DNA of 64,000 nucleotides from Rheinheimera sp. (GTDB taxonomy: Bacteria > Pseudomonadota > Gammaproteobacteria > Enterobacterales > Alteromonadaceae). This document shows positions 54,202 to 64,000 of this stretch, one piece after another (within the stretch, counting starts at the first letter, position 1; each line of letters starts with the position of its first letter). Both the position numbers and the translations under genes were made by a program. Location of the stretch: contig DPJG01000007.1 in the NCBI GenBank assembly GCA_003543135.1, forward strand, positions 1 through 64,000. Reading direction: 5' to 3'. The notes under the pieces are model-generated. The model had not been told where the DNA came from. It made no database searches and worked only from the letters and a program-made list of their open reading frames with translations.

Positions 54202-55581
54202 TCAGAGCGCGGTTAATACCGGCAAAATTCTGGCTACTTTATCAAAGGTTTCCTGATATTCACTTTCAAAAGTCGAGTCGGCAACAATACCGCCGCCGGC
54301 CCAGCAATAAATCTGACCCTCGACACAAAGCAGGGTACGGATGGCAATATTGCTGTCCATCCGGCCATGCTGGCTGAAATAGACAATGCTGCCGCAATAC
54401 ACTGAGCGCCGGCACGGTTCCAGCTCTTCAATAATTTCCATAGCACGGATTTTTGGAGCGCCGGTAATAGAGCCTCCCGGAAAAGCAGCTTTTACTAAAT
54501 CAACACCACCAAGATATGGGTTTAATTCGCCAGTCACAGTGCTGACCAGATGATGCACAGCCGGAAAAGATTCAATGGCAAAAAGGGAAGGCACTTTAAC
54601 TGAACCTGGCTTACACACTTTACCAAGATCATTTCTGAGTAAATCCACAATCATCACGTTTTCGGCGCGATCTTTAGCCGATTGCTGCAGGGCGCTGGCG
54701 CTCTGTGCATCCAGCGTGACATCGGCAAAACGGGGTTTGGTGCCTTTAATGGGTTTTGTTTCTACCTGGCCATTATCAAGGGCAATAAAACGCTCAGGCG
54801 AAATAGACAAAACTGCACCTTTAGCTAAACGGATAAAAGCGGAAAAAGGTGCGGCATTGCTGGCTCTGAGTTTCAGATAAGCCTGCCATTCATCCCCCTG
54901 ATAACGAGCGCTAAAACGCTGGGCCAGATTGATCTGATAACAATCACCACTTTTCAGATAAGCCTGAATTTGCTCAAATTTTTGCTGGTACTGTGTTTTA
55001 TCCATATTGGCTTGCCAGGCCGAGCTTAAGAAAAATTTTTGCTGTTGTTGCTGCAGATACTTTTGCTGTTGCGCTTGCAGCCAGGCTTTTTGCACAGGCC
55101 AGTGTTTAGCGGCTTCACCGCGACAATCGACGTACCAGAGCTTTTGCTGTTCTTTATCCAATACCAGCGCCCAAGGGTATAAACCCATCACCAGATCAGG
55201 CAATGCAATATCGTCTTTGGCTTGAGCAGGTAGTTGCTCTATCACCCGGCCAGCATCATAACCGATATAACCCAGGGCGCCGCCGGTAAAGGGCAGTGGC
55301 TGTTCGGTGTTTTGGCAAGGCCCCAGATACTGCTGTTGTAGGGTTTTTAACAGTTCAAAAGGGTCGGCGTCCTGCTGATAAAAGCTTTCCTGCGTTGTGA
55401 CAGTACAAAGGCGGCCTTTGGCTTCTAACGTGACCAAAGGTTGTGCCACCAGAATGTCGTATCTGCTGTTGATATGGTTTTGGGCGGCGGAGTCGAGCAG
55501 CATGGCAAAAGGCATCGAAGCCAGCGGGGTAAAGAGCTCAATCAGTGAATCAGGCGCATCGGGTAATAACAACACAGACAT
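54202..55581 (-). CDS. pabB: Aminodeoxychorismate synthase component I
   Basis: A 459-residue enzyme that aminates chorismate for p-aminobenzoate and folate synthesis. The diagnostic PIKGT lysine motif is in ETKPIKGTKPRF (TrpE would have PIAGT). QINLAQRF, SPERFI, MIVDLLRNDLGKVC, PGGSITGAPKIRAMEII and CGSIVYFSQHGRMDSNIAIRT, the chorismate-binding segments, are all present. The start is ATG 55581 with a weak ribosome site. It is followed by nudL. Confidence 0.94.
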   Translation of the reverse strand: MSVLLLPDAPDSLIELFTPLASMPFAMLLDSAAQNHINSRYDILVAQPLVTLEAKGRLCTVTTQESFYQQDADPFELLKTLQQQYLGPCQNTEQPLPFTGGALGYIGYDAGRVIEQLPAQAKDDIALPDLVMGLYPWALVLDKEQQKLWYVDCRGEAAKHWPVQKAWLQAQQQKYLQQQQQKFFLSSAWQANMDKTQYQQKFEQIQAYLKSGDCYQINLAQRFSARYQGDEWQAYLKLRASNAAPFSAFIRLAKGAVLSISPERFIALDNGQVETKPIKGTKPRFADVTLDAQSASALQQSAKDRAENVMIVDLLRNDLGKVCKPGSVKVPSLFAIESFPAVHHLVSTVTGELNPYLGGVDLVKAAFPGGSITGAPKIRAMEIIEELEPCRRSVYCGSIVYFSQHGRMDSNIAIRTLLCVEGQIYCWAGGGIVADSTFESEYQETFDKVARILPVLTAL

Positions 55582-55780
55582 CTACAGGGTTCTCAATAAT
55601 TCAAAGCTGTGCAGCGGGAAAGTGGGCGCTTTTAACAGACTTTTGTCGCTGTTTTGCCCAAGGTGACGGTTTTAAGTCATTTTGGTCTGACTTTGCGTCT
55701 ACTTTGAGCTGAGTGTGACTAGCCGCTGCTTTTGATGCGCGTTATGATACCAGCCCTGCTTAAAAAGAACAGCCAAGGGT

Positions 55781-55834
55781 CGGTTGAGCAAGCAACCGGC
55801 ACCAGCTGCAACAGCTGTAGTTGTGGTGTTTTTT
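55781..55834 (+). promoter_or_regulatory. Structured leader of the fumarase gene
   Basis: Within the 288-bp gap before fumA two hairpins occur: CGGTTG/CAACCG (55781-55798) and CAGCTG/CAGCTG around CAA (55803-55817). A T6 tract follows at 55829-55834, 11 bases after the second stem. This could be a weak attenuator or just a processed leader. No known riboswitch was recognised. Confidence 0.25.
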
Positions 55835-55869
55835 GCACTACAGCATGAACCGACACTCGAGGGCATAGC

Positions 55870-57393
55870 ATGACCGTGATCCGCCAACAAGATTTTATCG
55901 ACAGCATCGAAGATGCACTGCAATACATCTCTTTTTATCATCCGCTGGATTTTGTCCAGGCTTTGGAAAAGGCCTATCACAAAGAACAAAACCAGGCTGC
56001 CAAAGATGCTATTGCCCAAATTCTGATCAACTCCCGCATGTCCGCTGAAGGCCACAGACCAATTTGTCAGGACACTGGTATTGTCACCTGTTTTGTCAAT
56101 ATAGGTATGGACGTCAAATGGGACAAAACCGATATGACCATTCAGCAAATGGTTGATGAAGGTACCCGCCGTGCTTATATGAATCCAATCAACCCGCTGC
56201 GTGCCTCTATTGTTGCTGACCCTGCCGGTTCACGGAAAAACACCAAAGACAACACACCAGCTGTGGTGCATATCAATATGGTGCCAGGTCATCATGTGGA
56301 AGTGGCGATTGCCGCCAAAGGCGGTGGCAGCGAAAACAAAACCAAAATGGTGATGTTAAATCCCTCTGACTCCGTAGTGGAGTGGGTGCTGGAAACCTTA
56401 CCAAAAATGGGCGCCGGCTGGTGTCCGCCAGGCATGCTGGGCATTGGTATTGGTGGCACTGCTGAAAAAGCCGCTGTACTTGCCAAAGAAGCGCTGATGG
56501 AGCCTGTGGATATTCAGGAGCTGATTGAAAAGGGCGCAGAAACAGGTGAAGAAAAACTGCGTTTAGAGCTTTATGAAAAAGTGAACAAACTGGGCATTGG
56601 TGCTCAGGGTTTAGGTGGTTTAACCACAGTGGTTGACGTAAAAATTAAATCAGCGCCAACACACGCAGCGTCAAAACCTGTCGTGATGATCCCCAACTGC
56701 GCCGCCACCCGCCATGTGCATTTTCATTTAGACGGTTCAGGCCCGGCGCATTTACCGGTACCTAAATTGGAAGACTGGCCGGAAGTGACCTGGGAGCTGG
56801 GTGCCAATGTGCGCCGGGTGAATTTAAATACTGTGACACCAGCTGATGTGCTGGAGTGGAAAGCCGGTGAAACTGTGCTGCTGTCTGGCAAAATGTTAAC
56901 CGGTCGTGACGCTGCGCATAAACGTATTGCCGATATGCTGGCAGCCGGCCAAGGGCTGCCAGAAGGCGTTGATTTTAAGAATAAATTCATCTACTACGTT
57001 GGCCCTGTGGATGCCGTTGGTGACGAAGTGGTGGGGCCTGCAGGTCCGACTACAGCCACCCGTATGGATAAATTTACCGAAATGATGTTAAGCCAAACCG
57101 GTCTGCTTGGCATGATTGGTAAATCAGAACGTGGTGATGAAACTGTCGAGAGCATTCGCCAGCATAAAGCTGTCTACCTGATGGCGGTGGGCGGTGCAGC
57201 TTATCTGGTGTCCAAAGCCATCAAACAAGCCCGTGTGGTGGCTTTTGCCGATTTAGGCATGGAAGCTATTTATGAGTTTGATGTGGTGGACATGCCGGTG
57301 ACAGTGGCCGTTGACAGTCAGGGCAATAACGTGCATAAACAAGGACCTGCGATCTGGAAAGTGAAGATCGGCGAGCTGGACGCTAAAGCCTGA
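55870..57393 (+). CDS. fumA: Class I (iron-sulfur) fumarate hydratase
   Basis: A 507-residue 4Fe-4S enzyme of the citric acid cycle interconverting fumarate and malate. The N-terminal alpha domain has RPICQDTGIVTCFVNIGMDV with a cluster cysteine, and AAKGGGSENKTKM; VMIPNCAATRHVHFHLDGSG and the C-terminal beta domain with GPAGPTTATRMDKFTEMML follow. Both domains are fused, as in E. coli FumA/FumB. GAGG lies 7 bases before ATG 55870. It is monocistronic or read into the S9 peptidase gene 132 bases later. Confidence 0.93.
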   Translation: MTVIRQQDFIDSIEDALQYISFYHPLDFVQALEKAYHKEQNQAAKDAIAQILINSRMSAEGHRPICQDTGIVTCFVNIGMDVKWDKTDMTIQQMVDEGTRRAYMNPINPLRASIVADPAGSRKNTKDNTPAVVHINMVPGHHVEVAIAAKGGGSENKTKMVMLNPSDSVVEWVLETLPKMGAGWCPPGMLGIGIGGTAEKAAVLAKEALMEPVDIQELIEKGAETGEEKLRLELYEKVNKLGIGAQGLGGLTTVVDVKIKSAPTHAASKPVVMIPNCAATRHVHFHLDGSGPAHLPVPKLEDWPEVTWELGANVRRVNLNTVTPADVLEWKAGETVLLSGKMLTGRDAAHKRIADMLAAGQGLPEGVDFKNKFIYYVGPVDAVGDEVVGPAGPTTATRMDKFTEMMLSQTGLLGMIGKSERGDETVESIRQHKAVYLMAVGGAAYLVSKAIKQARVVAFADLGMEAIYEFDVVDMPVTVAVDSQGNNVHKQGPAIWKVKIGELDAKA

Positions 57394-57525
57394 AGATAAA
57401 AATCCGCGTTCCATAACAAGTACCCGAGGTGACAATGCGCGTCGCCTGATGGGGCATAACGATATTCAGCGCGCCTGCTCCTGCGTTGTCAGGGCCGGCG
57501 CGTTGTTTCAGGGAGAAATAGTCAT

Positions 57526-59550
57526 ATGAAAGCATGGGGAATTTTAGTCGCTGCATTATTAAGCGGCGCAGCCCAGGCCAAATCGCCTTTAACCGTCGAA
57601 CACTTAAATAAACTGAATAAACTTTATGATGTGGTGTTGTCCTCAGACGGCCGTTATCTGGTCTATGGCCAGAAAAATGGTGGTTTAGCACCAGCCGACA
57701 GCACAGCTGATTTATACCTGATGGATTTATCCGACGGTAATAAAGTCAAACGCCTGACCGAAAGTGATAGCAGAGAACATTCGGTTAAATTCAGCAGCGA
57801 CGACTCAAGCTTATATTTTTTAACTGACCGCAGCGGCACAACTCAGCTGTGGCGTTTGCCACTGGGTGGCGGTGAGGCACAACAAGTCACTGATTTACCA
57901 CTGGATGTACAAGGTTATCTGGTGTCTTCCGACAACAAAAAACTGGTGCTGACCTTAGATGTTAAACCTGGTTGTGGTGATATCGCCTGCACTGTCACGG
58001 CACAAAAGCTTAAAGCTGAGAAAAAAGACAGTGCCATGGTGTATGACCAATTAATGGTTCGGCATTGGGATACTTTTGAAGATGAATTTAAACAACACTT
58101 TTTTGTGGCGGATTTAACCGATAAAAAAGTAACAGATGCCCGCGATTTAATGCCGGAGTGGAATACCGATGTGGCAGGCGCTGCAGAGGCTGCTTTTACG
58201 CCGGACGGTAACAACCTGGTGTTTAGTGCCAAAATTCCGGCCAAAGATCAGGCCTGGCACACCAACTTTGATATTTTCCAGGTGGCTCTTGCCGGCGGCG
58301 AAAAAATTAATTTAACCAAAGATAATCCGGCCTGGGATGCCAAACCGTCGTTCTCCAAAGATGGCCGTTATATGGCTTATCTGGCGATGAAAAAACCAGG
58401 TTTTGAAGCCGACCGTTTTGGTTTGATGTTGCTGGATTTAGTCACAGGTGAGCGCAAAGAGCTGGCGCAGGACTGGGACAGATCAGTGGACGAATATCTG
58501 TTTGGGCCTGATAACCGCACTTTATATGTGACAGCGCAGGATGTAGGCCAAAAGAGCATTTTTGCCATTAACAGCGCCTTTGGTGATGTGTCTAAAGTGT
58601 ATGGTGACGGCAGTGCCGGCAGCCTGAATGTGGCCGCTGGCAAAGTGATTTTTGTCAATCACAGCCTGAATTCACCAATGGATATTTATCAGGTCAAAGG
58701 CGAGTCGGGGCAGGCCGAAGCATTAACCCGCATCAATGCGGACAATCTGAAAGACATTCAGTTTGGCGAGTTTGCGCAGTTTAGTTTCCCTGGTGCCAAT
58801 GAAGAAACAGTGCACGGTTACTGGATGAAACCCTGGAATTATCAGGAAGGCAAAAAATACCCTATTGCTTTTATTGTGCACGGCGGCCCGCAAAGCAGCT
58901 TTGGCAATATGTTTAACTACCGCTGGAACGCCCAGCTCTGGGCAGCGCAGGGTTATGGTGTGGTGATGATCGATTTCCATGGCTCTACCGGCTATGGTCA
59001 GGCCTTTACTGACTCCATCAGTCGCGACTGGGGTGGCAAACCACTGGAAGACCTGAAAAAAGGACTGGCTTATATCACCGAAAAAGAAAGCTGGCTTGAT
59101 GGCAGCAATGCCTGTGCGCTGGGCGCATCTTACGGTGGTTATATGATGAACTGGATTGCCGGCAACTGGCCAACCGGCTTTAAATGCCTGGTGAACCATG
59201 CTGGTTTATTTGATATGCCAAGTTTTTACGGCAGCACTGAAGAGTTGTGGTTCCCGGAATATGATATGGGTGGCCCGGTGTGGAATAAAGAAGCCGATTA
59301 TCACAAGTTTAACCCGGCGGCTTTAGTCGATAACTGGAAAACGCCAATGTTGGTGATCCATGGTTTAAAAGATTACCGGGTGCCTTATGCCCAAGGGTTA
59401 GCCGCTTTTACCACACTGCAACGTAAAGGCATCGACTCTAAACTGGTGATTTTCCCGGACGAAAACCACTGGATCTTAAAACCGGCCAACGCCGAGCGCT
59501 GGTACAACGAAGTTTTTGCCTGGATGAAACAACATACAGCCAAAAAATAA
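57526..59550 (+). CDS. Exported S9-family serine peptidase (acylaminoacyl-peptidase-like)
   Basis: A 674-residue protein with a signal peptide cleaved after SGAAQA (residue 18). The beta-propeller half carries repeats such as DGRYLVYGQK, SSDDSSLYFLTDRSG and SFSKDGRYMAYL; the C-terminal hydrolase has the catalytic serine S535 in LGASYGGYMMNW, a likely aspartate in HGLKDYRVPY and histidine in PDENHWILKP. It probably removes N-terminal dipeptides or acyl-amino acids in the periplasm. AGGGAG precedes the ATG. It is a distant paralogue of the peptidase at 37801. Confidence 0.92.
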   Translation: MKAWGILVAALLSGAAQAKSPLTVEHLNKLNKLYDVVLSSDGRYLVYGQKNGGLAPADSTADLYLMDLSDGNKVKRLTESDSREHSVKFSSDDSSLYFLTDRSGTTQLWRLPLGGGEAQQVTDLPLDVQGYLVSSDNKKLVLTLDVKPGCGDIACTVTAQKLKAEKKDSAMVYDQLMVRHWDTFEDEFKQHFFVADLTDKKVTDARDLMPEWNTDVAGAAEAAFTPDGNNLVFSAKIPAKDQAWHTNFDIFQVALAGGEKINLTKDNPAWDAKPSFSKDGRYMAYLAMKKPGFEADRFGLMLLDLVTGERKELAQDWDRSVDEYLFGPDNRTLYVTAQDVGQKSIFAINSAFGDVSKVYGDGSAGSLNVAAGKVIFVNHSLNSPMDIYQVKGESGQAEALTRINADNLKDIQFGEFAQFSFPGANEETVHGYWMKPWNYQEGKKYPIAFIVHGGPQSSFGNMFNYRWNAQLWAAQGYGVVMIDFHGSTGYGQAFTDSISRDWGGKPLEDLKKGLAYITEKESWLDGSNACALGASYGGYMMNWIAGNWPTGFKCLVNHAGLFDMPSFYGSTEELWFPEYDMGGPVWNKEADYHKFNPAALVDNWKTPMLVIHGLKDYRVPYAQGLAAFTTLQRKGIDSKLVIFPDENHWILKPANAERWYNEVFAWMKQHTAKK

Positions 59551-59567
59551 GCCTTGTTGCCTGAATC

Positions 59568-59592
59568 AAGCCCGCTTTATGCGGGCTTTTTT
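59568..59592 (+). terminator. Terminator after the second S9 peptidase
   Basis: AAGCCCGC (59568-59575) pairs with GCGGGCTT (59581-59588) around TTTAT and runs into T residues. Confidence 0.9.
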
Positions 59593-59776
59593 ATGCCTGT
59601 AGTAGCAATAAGATGATAAAAGTTTGCTTAACAACTGGCGAAAATTCACAGTAAAACAAAAAGATGTTTACTTGTGTTGCAAAGGATTGGCGGTGATATA
59701 TCTTTAGCTGCACCACCTTGTCTCCGGCCTGGAGACATCTATACCCGGTTCTATCAGCTGACATAAGGAGTTTGTC

Positions 59777-61725
59777 ATGCGTTTTACTCAAAAAATTAAA
59801 CTGATCAGTTTAGCCACCGCTTTGTTCCCGCTGTTGTTGGCCACCCTCATTGTTACCCTGCTGGCCAGGGCGGAGCTGTTTCATCAGGCCGAGGCCAAGC
59901 TGATGGCCGTTCGTGAAATAAAAAAACAGCAGGTGCAAACGTTATTTCAGGATTTTGCCAACGTGCTCAGTGCAGTGCGGGCCATAGCTGAAAACAGTGC
60001 TGGCAAAACCAGCAGGCGCTTGATCTGGTGCTCACTAAAATGGCGAGCGAACTTGGTTTTTACGATATTTTCCTGATTGACCCCCAAGGCACCATTGTTT
60101 ACAGCGTGGCCCGCGAAAGTGACTATCAGACCAATTTGTTGCATGGCCCTTATCGGGATTCTGGTCTGGCACAGCTTTATCGCAGCGTAAAAGAACCGGT
60201 GACTCAGCTGCAGATGCAGGACTTTGCGCCTTATGCCCCCTCCAATGGCCAGGCAGCTGCTTTTATGGCGATGCCTTTTGTGCAGGATGGCAACAACTGG
60301 GTGGTGGCAGTGCAATTGTCTATTGACCGTATTAACGCTGTGATGCAGGTGCGGGAAGGCATGGGGCAAAGTGGCGAAACTTATCTGGTTGGGCCCGATG
60401 AGCGGATGTGCTCAGACTCTTTTCTTGATCCTGTGCATCGTACTGTACTGGCGTCTTTTGCCGGCACAGTGGCAGCAAATGGTGTGCAGACTGCAGCAAG
60501 TCAAGCGGCGCTGCAAGGACAAAGCGGCCTGCTTTATATCAACGATTACAATCAAAATCCGGTGGTGTCGGCTTATGCACCTGTCACTTTATTTGGTCTG
60601 CAATGGGCATTGCTGGCAGAAATTGATGTGGCCGAAGTGGCAGCACCGGCGCAGCGTATGTTGTGGATTGGGCTTACCATAGTGCTGGCGGCTGTGGTGC
60701 TGGCACTGTTGGCTGCAGCGCTGGTCAGTCGTTTTGTTTTGGCGCCTCTGGGCGGTGAGCCGGCCGATATGGTGCTGATGACCAGCGTTATTGCCAAAGG
60801 TGATCTCACCATGGCGCTTGGCAGCGCCACTCAGTCCAGTCTGATGGGCTGGTTATCCAGAATGCAGCAACAACTGCGTGCACTGATTGCTCAGCTGGTT
60901 GGGGTGGGTCGGGCGCTGGAAATGGCTGCGGCACAAAATTCAGCGGCCATGACGCAGGCCGATGGTAGCCTGCAGCTGCAGGCCCGCGAAACCGAAATGC
61001 TGGCCACCGCTATTGAAGAAATGAGTTATGCAGCGGCCGAAATTGGCAGCAATACCATTCGGGCGTCTGATGAAGTGAATGCCTGCCAGCAGTCAGGTGC
61101 GCAGCTGACGGCCACTATTTATCAGGTTGGTAGCAGTCTGGATCAGACCATGTCGGCTTTTTCGCACATTCGCGACGGTGTGTTAAAGCTGGATAAAGAC
61201 AGTCAGCAGATTGCAGCAGTGGTTGGCGTGATCACAGCCATTGCCGAACAAACCAATTTGCTGGCTCTTAATGCCGCCATAGAAGCAGCCAGAGCTGGCG
61301 AACAAGGTCGCGGTTTTGCGGTGGTAGCGGATGAAGTGCGCCAGCTCGCGGCCAAAGTACAGCTAGCCACCAAAGATATCAGTGCTGTGATAGGCGGTGT
61401 GTTGCAGCTGTCAAAGGACCTGAGCCAAAACAGTGTGGACTGTGTGCAAATCGCGGAGCACACCAAAGCTCAGGCCGGTGCGATGCAGCAGCAGGTCGAT
61501 GATATAGAACAACGGTTACTACAGCTTAAACAGCTGATGGCACAAACCGCCACTGCTGCAGAAGAGCAAAGTAGTGTCAGTAGTACTTTGGCACGGGGGA
61601 TCAGTTGCTTGAGTGCAGCTGCTGAAGAGAACAGCAGCGCGATCAGTGAGGTGGCACAAAGTACCCGTAGTTTATTGGGCCTTGCTAATGAACTTGGCAC
61701 TACGGTGGGGCAGTTTAAAGTGTAA
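59777..61725 (+). pseudogene. Methyl-accepting chemotaxis protein, disrupted by a frameshift/deletion in the sensor domain
   Basis: The N-terminal frame from ATG 59777 (AAGGAG upstream) encodes a transmembrane helix at about 10-31 and [20 protein letters not shown], then loses homology near 60000. The remaining 565 codons are in another frame, starting with homologous codons near 60000: a Cache-type segment with [20 protein letters not shown], a second membrane helix, a HAMP region ([11 protein letters not shown] then AKGDLTM), and a signalling domain with [20 protein letters not shown] and [15 protein letters not shown]. Between ENSA and GFYDIF only about 20 residues remain, shorter than the many tens usual for this sensor family. 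An out-of-frame deletion near 59998-60005, real or from assembly, explains this. Confidence 0.78.
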
Positions 61726-61922
61726 AAACGTCTGGCGCTGGAGTAGTTCAAGATTATAAGTATTTCATGCACTTAGATGTTAAATGTACAAAACTACGTT
61801 ATGATTTAGCCGGCTGTTGTTGCTATCAGACAGCAAGCTGGCTGCAATCAGCTTCAGGTTTACGTTTTGCTAACTCTTTGCTCATGTACTAACTGCAGTG
61901 CTAACAGGATAACTTTTTGTTG

Positions 61923-64000
61923 ATGAGTCCCGCTTCGGAAGAACAAGCCTCACCACAGAACCGACGCCGTTCGGTGCTGACGATCATCGTCAGTTATGTA
62001 CTTTTTACGCTGGGCTGGATCCTGCTGTCGGATTATCTGCTGGACAGTGCCGGCTTACCGCCAGAACAGATTTTTTGGTTTTCTGTCGCCAAAGGCCTTG
62101 TTTATATAGTCCTGAGTTCCCTGTTGTTATATTTTCTGGTGCAGCGCAGCCTGGACAAAGCAACTACGCTACCGGAGATTAAATTTTCCAAAGTGAACCA
62201 TTCCCGTATTTTATGGTTGTTGTTATTAATCCTGATGTCGTCCCCGGTATTGTCGTTGCTGGTCAAAAATTTATATGGTGAACAGGTACTCAATGCCAGC
62301 CGCGATAGTAGTGTGCGGGTGCTGGCACAAAAACAGCAGTTTTTTCAGCGCTGGCTGCAGGAGCGGCAGTTTGATATTAACAGCCTGCGTCATGATTTAG
62401 CTTTGGCGCAACAGCTGGCTGTACTGGCAAAACATAAGCAGCTGATGCCACAGTCGCAGCAAGGTGCGGTGAATGCAGTGAGTGATGATGTCAGTGCTGC
62501 TTCGGCCCACGTCAGCGCCCGTTTATCACCGCTGGTCGCCAACCATGCTTTTAGCCAGATTGAGTTGTATGCCGGCGATAAAGCATTGTTAAGTGCAGGG
62601 CCAAGCATCACAGCACCTAAATGGGCCCACACTGAGTTACCGGCGCTCTGGTGTGCCGACAGGGTCAGTTTTCGTGATTGCCGCTTGTTATGGCAGTTGT
62701 ACTGGCCGCAGCTACCGGATATGCAACTTAGGTTACAAAGCAGGCTGGACGATTTTGTTTTGCCTGAATTGATAAACTGGCCTGATGCTTCAGTGCAAGT
62801 CAGTGCTTTGCTACAGCAGGCACAAAGCCCGGCCGACCCTTTACCAAAACAGGTATTGCAGCAGCGTTTATGGCAAGAGTTGGTATTGCAGGCCCGTATC
62901 AACGAGGATGCGGTACTGACGCCGGTTCGTACCCTGGTTACCTGGGTCTCTATGGTGAGCCTGGTGCTTTTTACCATCTTGTCGGTCAGTTTATTATTGT
63001 ACTGGCGCCAGCAGATGCTGGGTTATATGGTGACTTTACAGGCCAGAACCCAGGAACGTTACAATGTACAAAAGGCCTTTTTCAGCTCGCCTTTTGTCGG
63101 CATGGCGATAGTGCGTTTTGCCGATCTGACGCTACAGCAAAGCAATTTGCGGTTACAACAAATGAGTCTGAAAACTGAGCAGGAACTCACCGAACTACCG
63201 CTCAGACAGATACTGCAGCTGGATAACTGGCAGGTTTTCGCCAAAGCCTTACATGATTTGCCCCGCGATAATTTTCATCTGACCTGGCAGGCCAGTTTAT
63301 TAAGACCTGCCACAGCACCTTTGCTGGTGGAGTTATCTATATATGCGCTGGCGCCTGACAGCGAGACTGAGCCGGTGTTATTGCTCAGTATCGAAGATAT
63401 TACGGAGCGGGCGCAGTATAAACATCACCTGCGCCGGCGTGCACAACTGATGGCAACTTTGGCTACGCTCAGCCAGCAGTTTTTGCAGCACAGCGACTGG
63501 TTGGCGGTGTTTCGGCAAAACCTGCCGGCGTTGGCCGAGCATATGCAGGTTGGAACGGTATTTTTGTATCAGTGTCAACATCATCAAAGTGGCACCGAAG
63601 CCTGGCGCTTGGCGATTTGGCGCGCACATCAGCATCAGGTGAAACACGATTTGGTGCATCTGGACGAAGCCATGCTGGCACAGGTTGATATCAAATCTGT
63701 ACTGGCAAAAGGTGAGATCCTGGCTGGCCCGGTCAGTGATTTTGGCCCGGCTGTACAACAGCTGTTAAGTCAGAACGGCGTGCAGGGGCTGGCTATTTTG
63801 CCGGTAATGTCGGGCGAGCTCTGGTGGGGATTTATTGGCTTTACCACCCATCAGGCCGATTACCAGTGGAGTCAGAGCGAACTGGACACGCTGAAGTTAT
63901 TGTCGGACACCATAGGCAACGCCATTAAAAGGCAGCAGTTTGAAAACTCACTGCAACAGGCCGCGGCTGTATTTGACAGCACCCGCGAAGGCATTATGGT
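61923..64000 (+). CDS. Membrane-bound PAS/GAF sensor protein, partial (C-terminus beyond window)
   Basis: The frame from ATG 61923 stays open for 692 codons to the window end. Three hydrophobic helices lie at about 17-36, 51-70 and 97-115; a soluble region of about 220 residues follows, then a fourth helix at about 336-360. A PAS-like domain (about 370-490, ending LLSIEDITERAQY), a GAF domain (about 500-660, with LAILPVMSGELWWGFIGF) and the start of another PAS (AAAVFDSTREGIMV) follow. The last sequence commonly precedes GGDEF-EAL output, so a cyclic-di-GMP enzyme is plausible, but a histidine kinase cannot be excluded. No ribosome site stands out. Confidence 0.8.
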   Translation, partial: MSPASEEQASPQNRRRSVLTIIVSYVLFTLGWILLSDYLLDSAGLPPEQIFWFSVAKGLVYIVLSSLLLYFLVQRSLDKATTLPEIKFSKVNHSRILWLLLLILMSSPVLSLLVKNLYGEQVLNASRDSSVRVLAQKQQFFQRWLQERQFDINSLRHDLALAQQLAVLAKHKQLMPQSQQGAVNAVSDDVSAASAHVSARLSPLVANHAFSQIELYAGDKALLSAGPSITAPKWAHTELPALWCADRVSFRDCRLLWQLYWPQLPDMQLRLQSRLDDFVLPELINWPDASVQVSALLQQAQSPADPLPKQVLQQRLWQELVLQARINEDAVLTPVRTLVTWVSMVSLVLFTILSVSLLLYWRQQMLGYMVTLQARTQERYNVQKAFFSSPFVGMAIVRFADLTLQQSNLRLQQMSLKTEQELTELPLRQILQLDNWQVFAKALHDLPRDNFHLTWQASLLRPATAPLLVELSIYALAPDSETEPVLLLSIEDITERAQYKHHLRRRAQLMATLATLSQQFLQHSDWLAVFRQNLPALAEHMQVGTVFLYQCQHHQSGTEAWRLAIWRAHQHQVKHDLVHLDEAMLAQVDIKSVLAKGEILAGPVSDFGPAVQQLLSQNGVQGLAILPVMSGELWWGFIGFTTHQADYQWSQSELDTLKLLSDTIGNAIKRQQFENSLQQAAAVFDSTREGIM

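Noticed and set aside
55743..55748. TATGAT as the -10 of a fumA promoter
   Set aside because: No acceptable -35 lies 16-18 bases upstream and no extended -10 is present.
61800..61805. TATGAT promoter for the membrane sensor gene
   Set aside because: The upstream hexamer at the correct spacing does not resemble a -35, so the evidence is too weak.
1..64000. tRNA, rRNA, CRISPR array, transposase or phage genes
   Set aside because: None was seen: no cloverleaf-like or rRNA-like sequence, no regularly spaced repeats and no recognisable transposase or integrase motif.

Overview
The window looks like chromosomal DNA of a gammaproteobacterium, probably an Alteromonadales or Rheinheimera-like relative. 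This is inferred from family resemblance and gene order, not from a search. G+C is close to half, coding density is high, and TTG or GTG starts with good Shine-Dalgarno (SD) sequences are common. No rRNA, tRNA, CRISPR array, insertion sequence or integrase was recognised.

Layout. 1-3300: the fragment of an EAL/HDOD-type gene ending in a 25-bp fold-back at the window edge, putP, and an ECF sigma factor with a DUF3379 partner. 3479-10507: a six-gene, tightly coupled moxR-DUF58-DUF4381-batA-batB/C-batD operon. 10744-14228: the anaerobic-type fatty-acid oxidation operon fadI-fadJ, behind a FadR-type operator and a second palindrome. 14317-16000: a small membrane protein, hdfR and maoP (divergent pair), and another small membrane protein. 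16154-21336: a PAS-GGDEF-EAL regulator and an M16 protease. 21507-24657: sixA, smrB, prmB, aroC. 24658-25967: an islet with a 2OG-Fe(II) oxygenase, bounded on the far side by a decayed second copy of the aroC 3' end. 26121-32694: an MFS transporter, aldehyde dehydrogenase, ATP-NAD-kinase-like protein, yfcL, fklB, dsbB, fadR. fadIJ, sixA, smrB, prmB, aroC and yfcL belong to the neighbourhood known from E. coli, so the backbone is conserved.

32932-44452: a cysteine desulfurase/metallo-beta-lactamase/rhodanese triple fusion, a ChrR/ECF sigma pair, azoR, an exported S9 peptidase, two divergent RluA-type pseudouridine synthases, a rhombosortase and a gamma-glutamyltransferase. 44465-51659: enoyl-CoA hydratase, a lipoprotein, cysK, a second MoxR/VWA pair, an RDD membrane protein, a KAS III-like enzyme and a stand-alone CBM48-like protein. 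51956-64000: sdaA, nudL and pabB, class I fumarase, a second S9 peptidase, a frame-disrupted methyl-accepting chemotaxis protein, and a large membrane sensor that runs off the window.

Regulatory links: fadR lies in the same window as two FadR-like sites, upstream of fadIJ and of the KAS III-like gene, so fatty-acid degradation and perhaps a synthesis-related gene may share control. The most unusual items are the aroC-linked islet, the triple sulfur-enzyme fusion, the fold-back at the left edge and the broken chemoreceptor.
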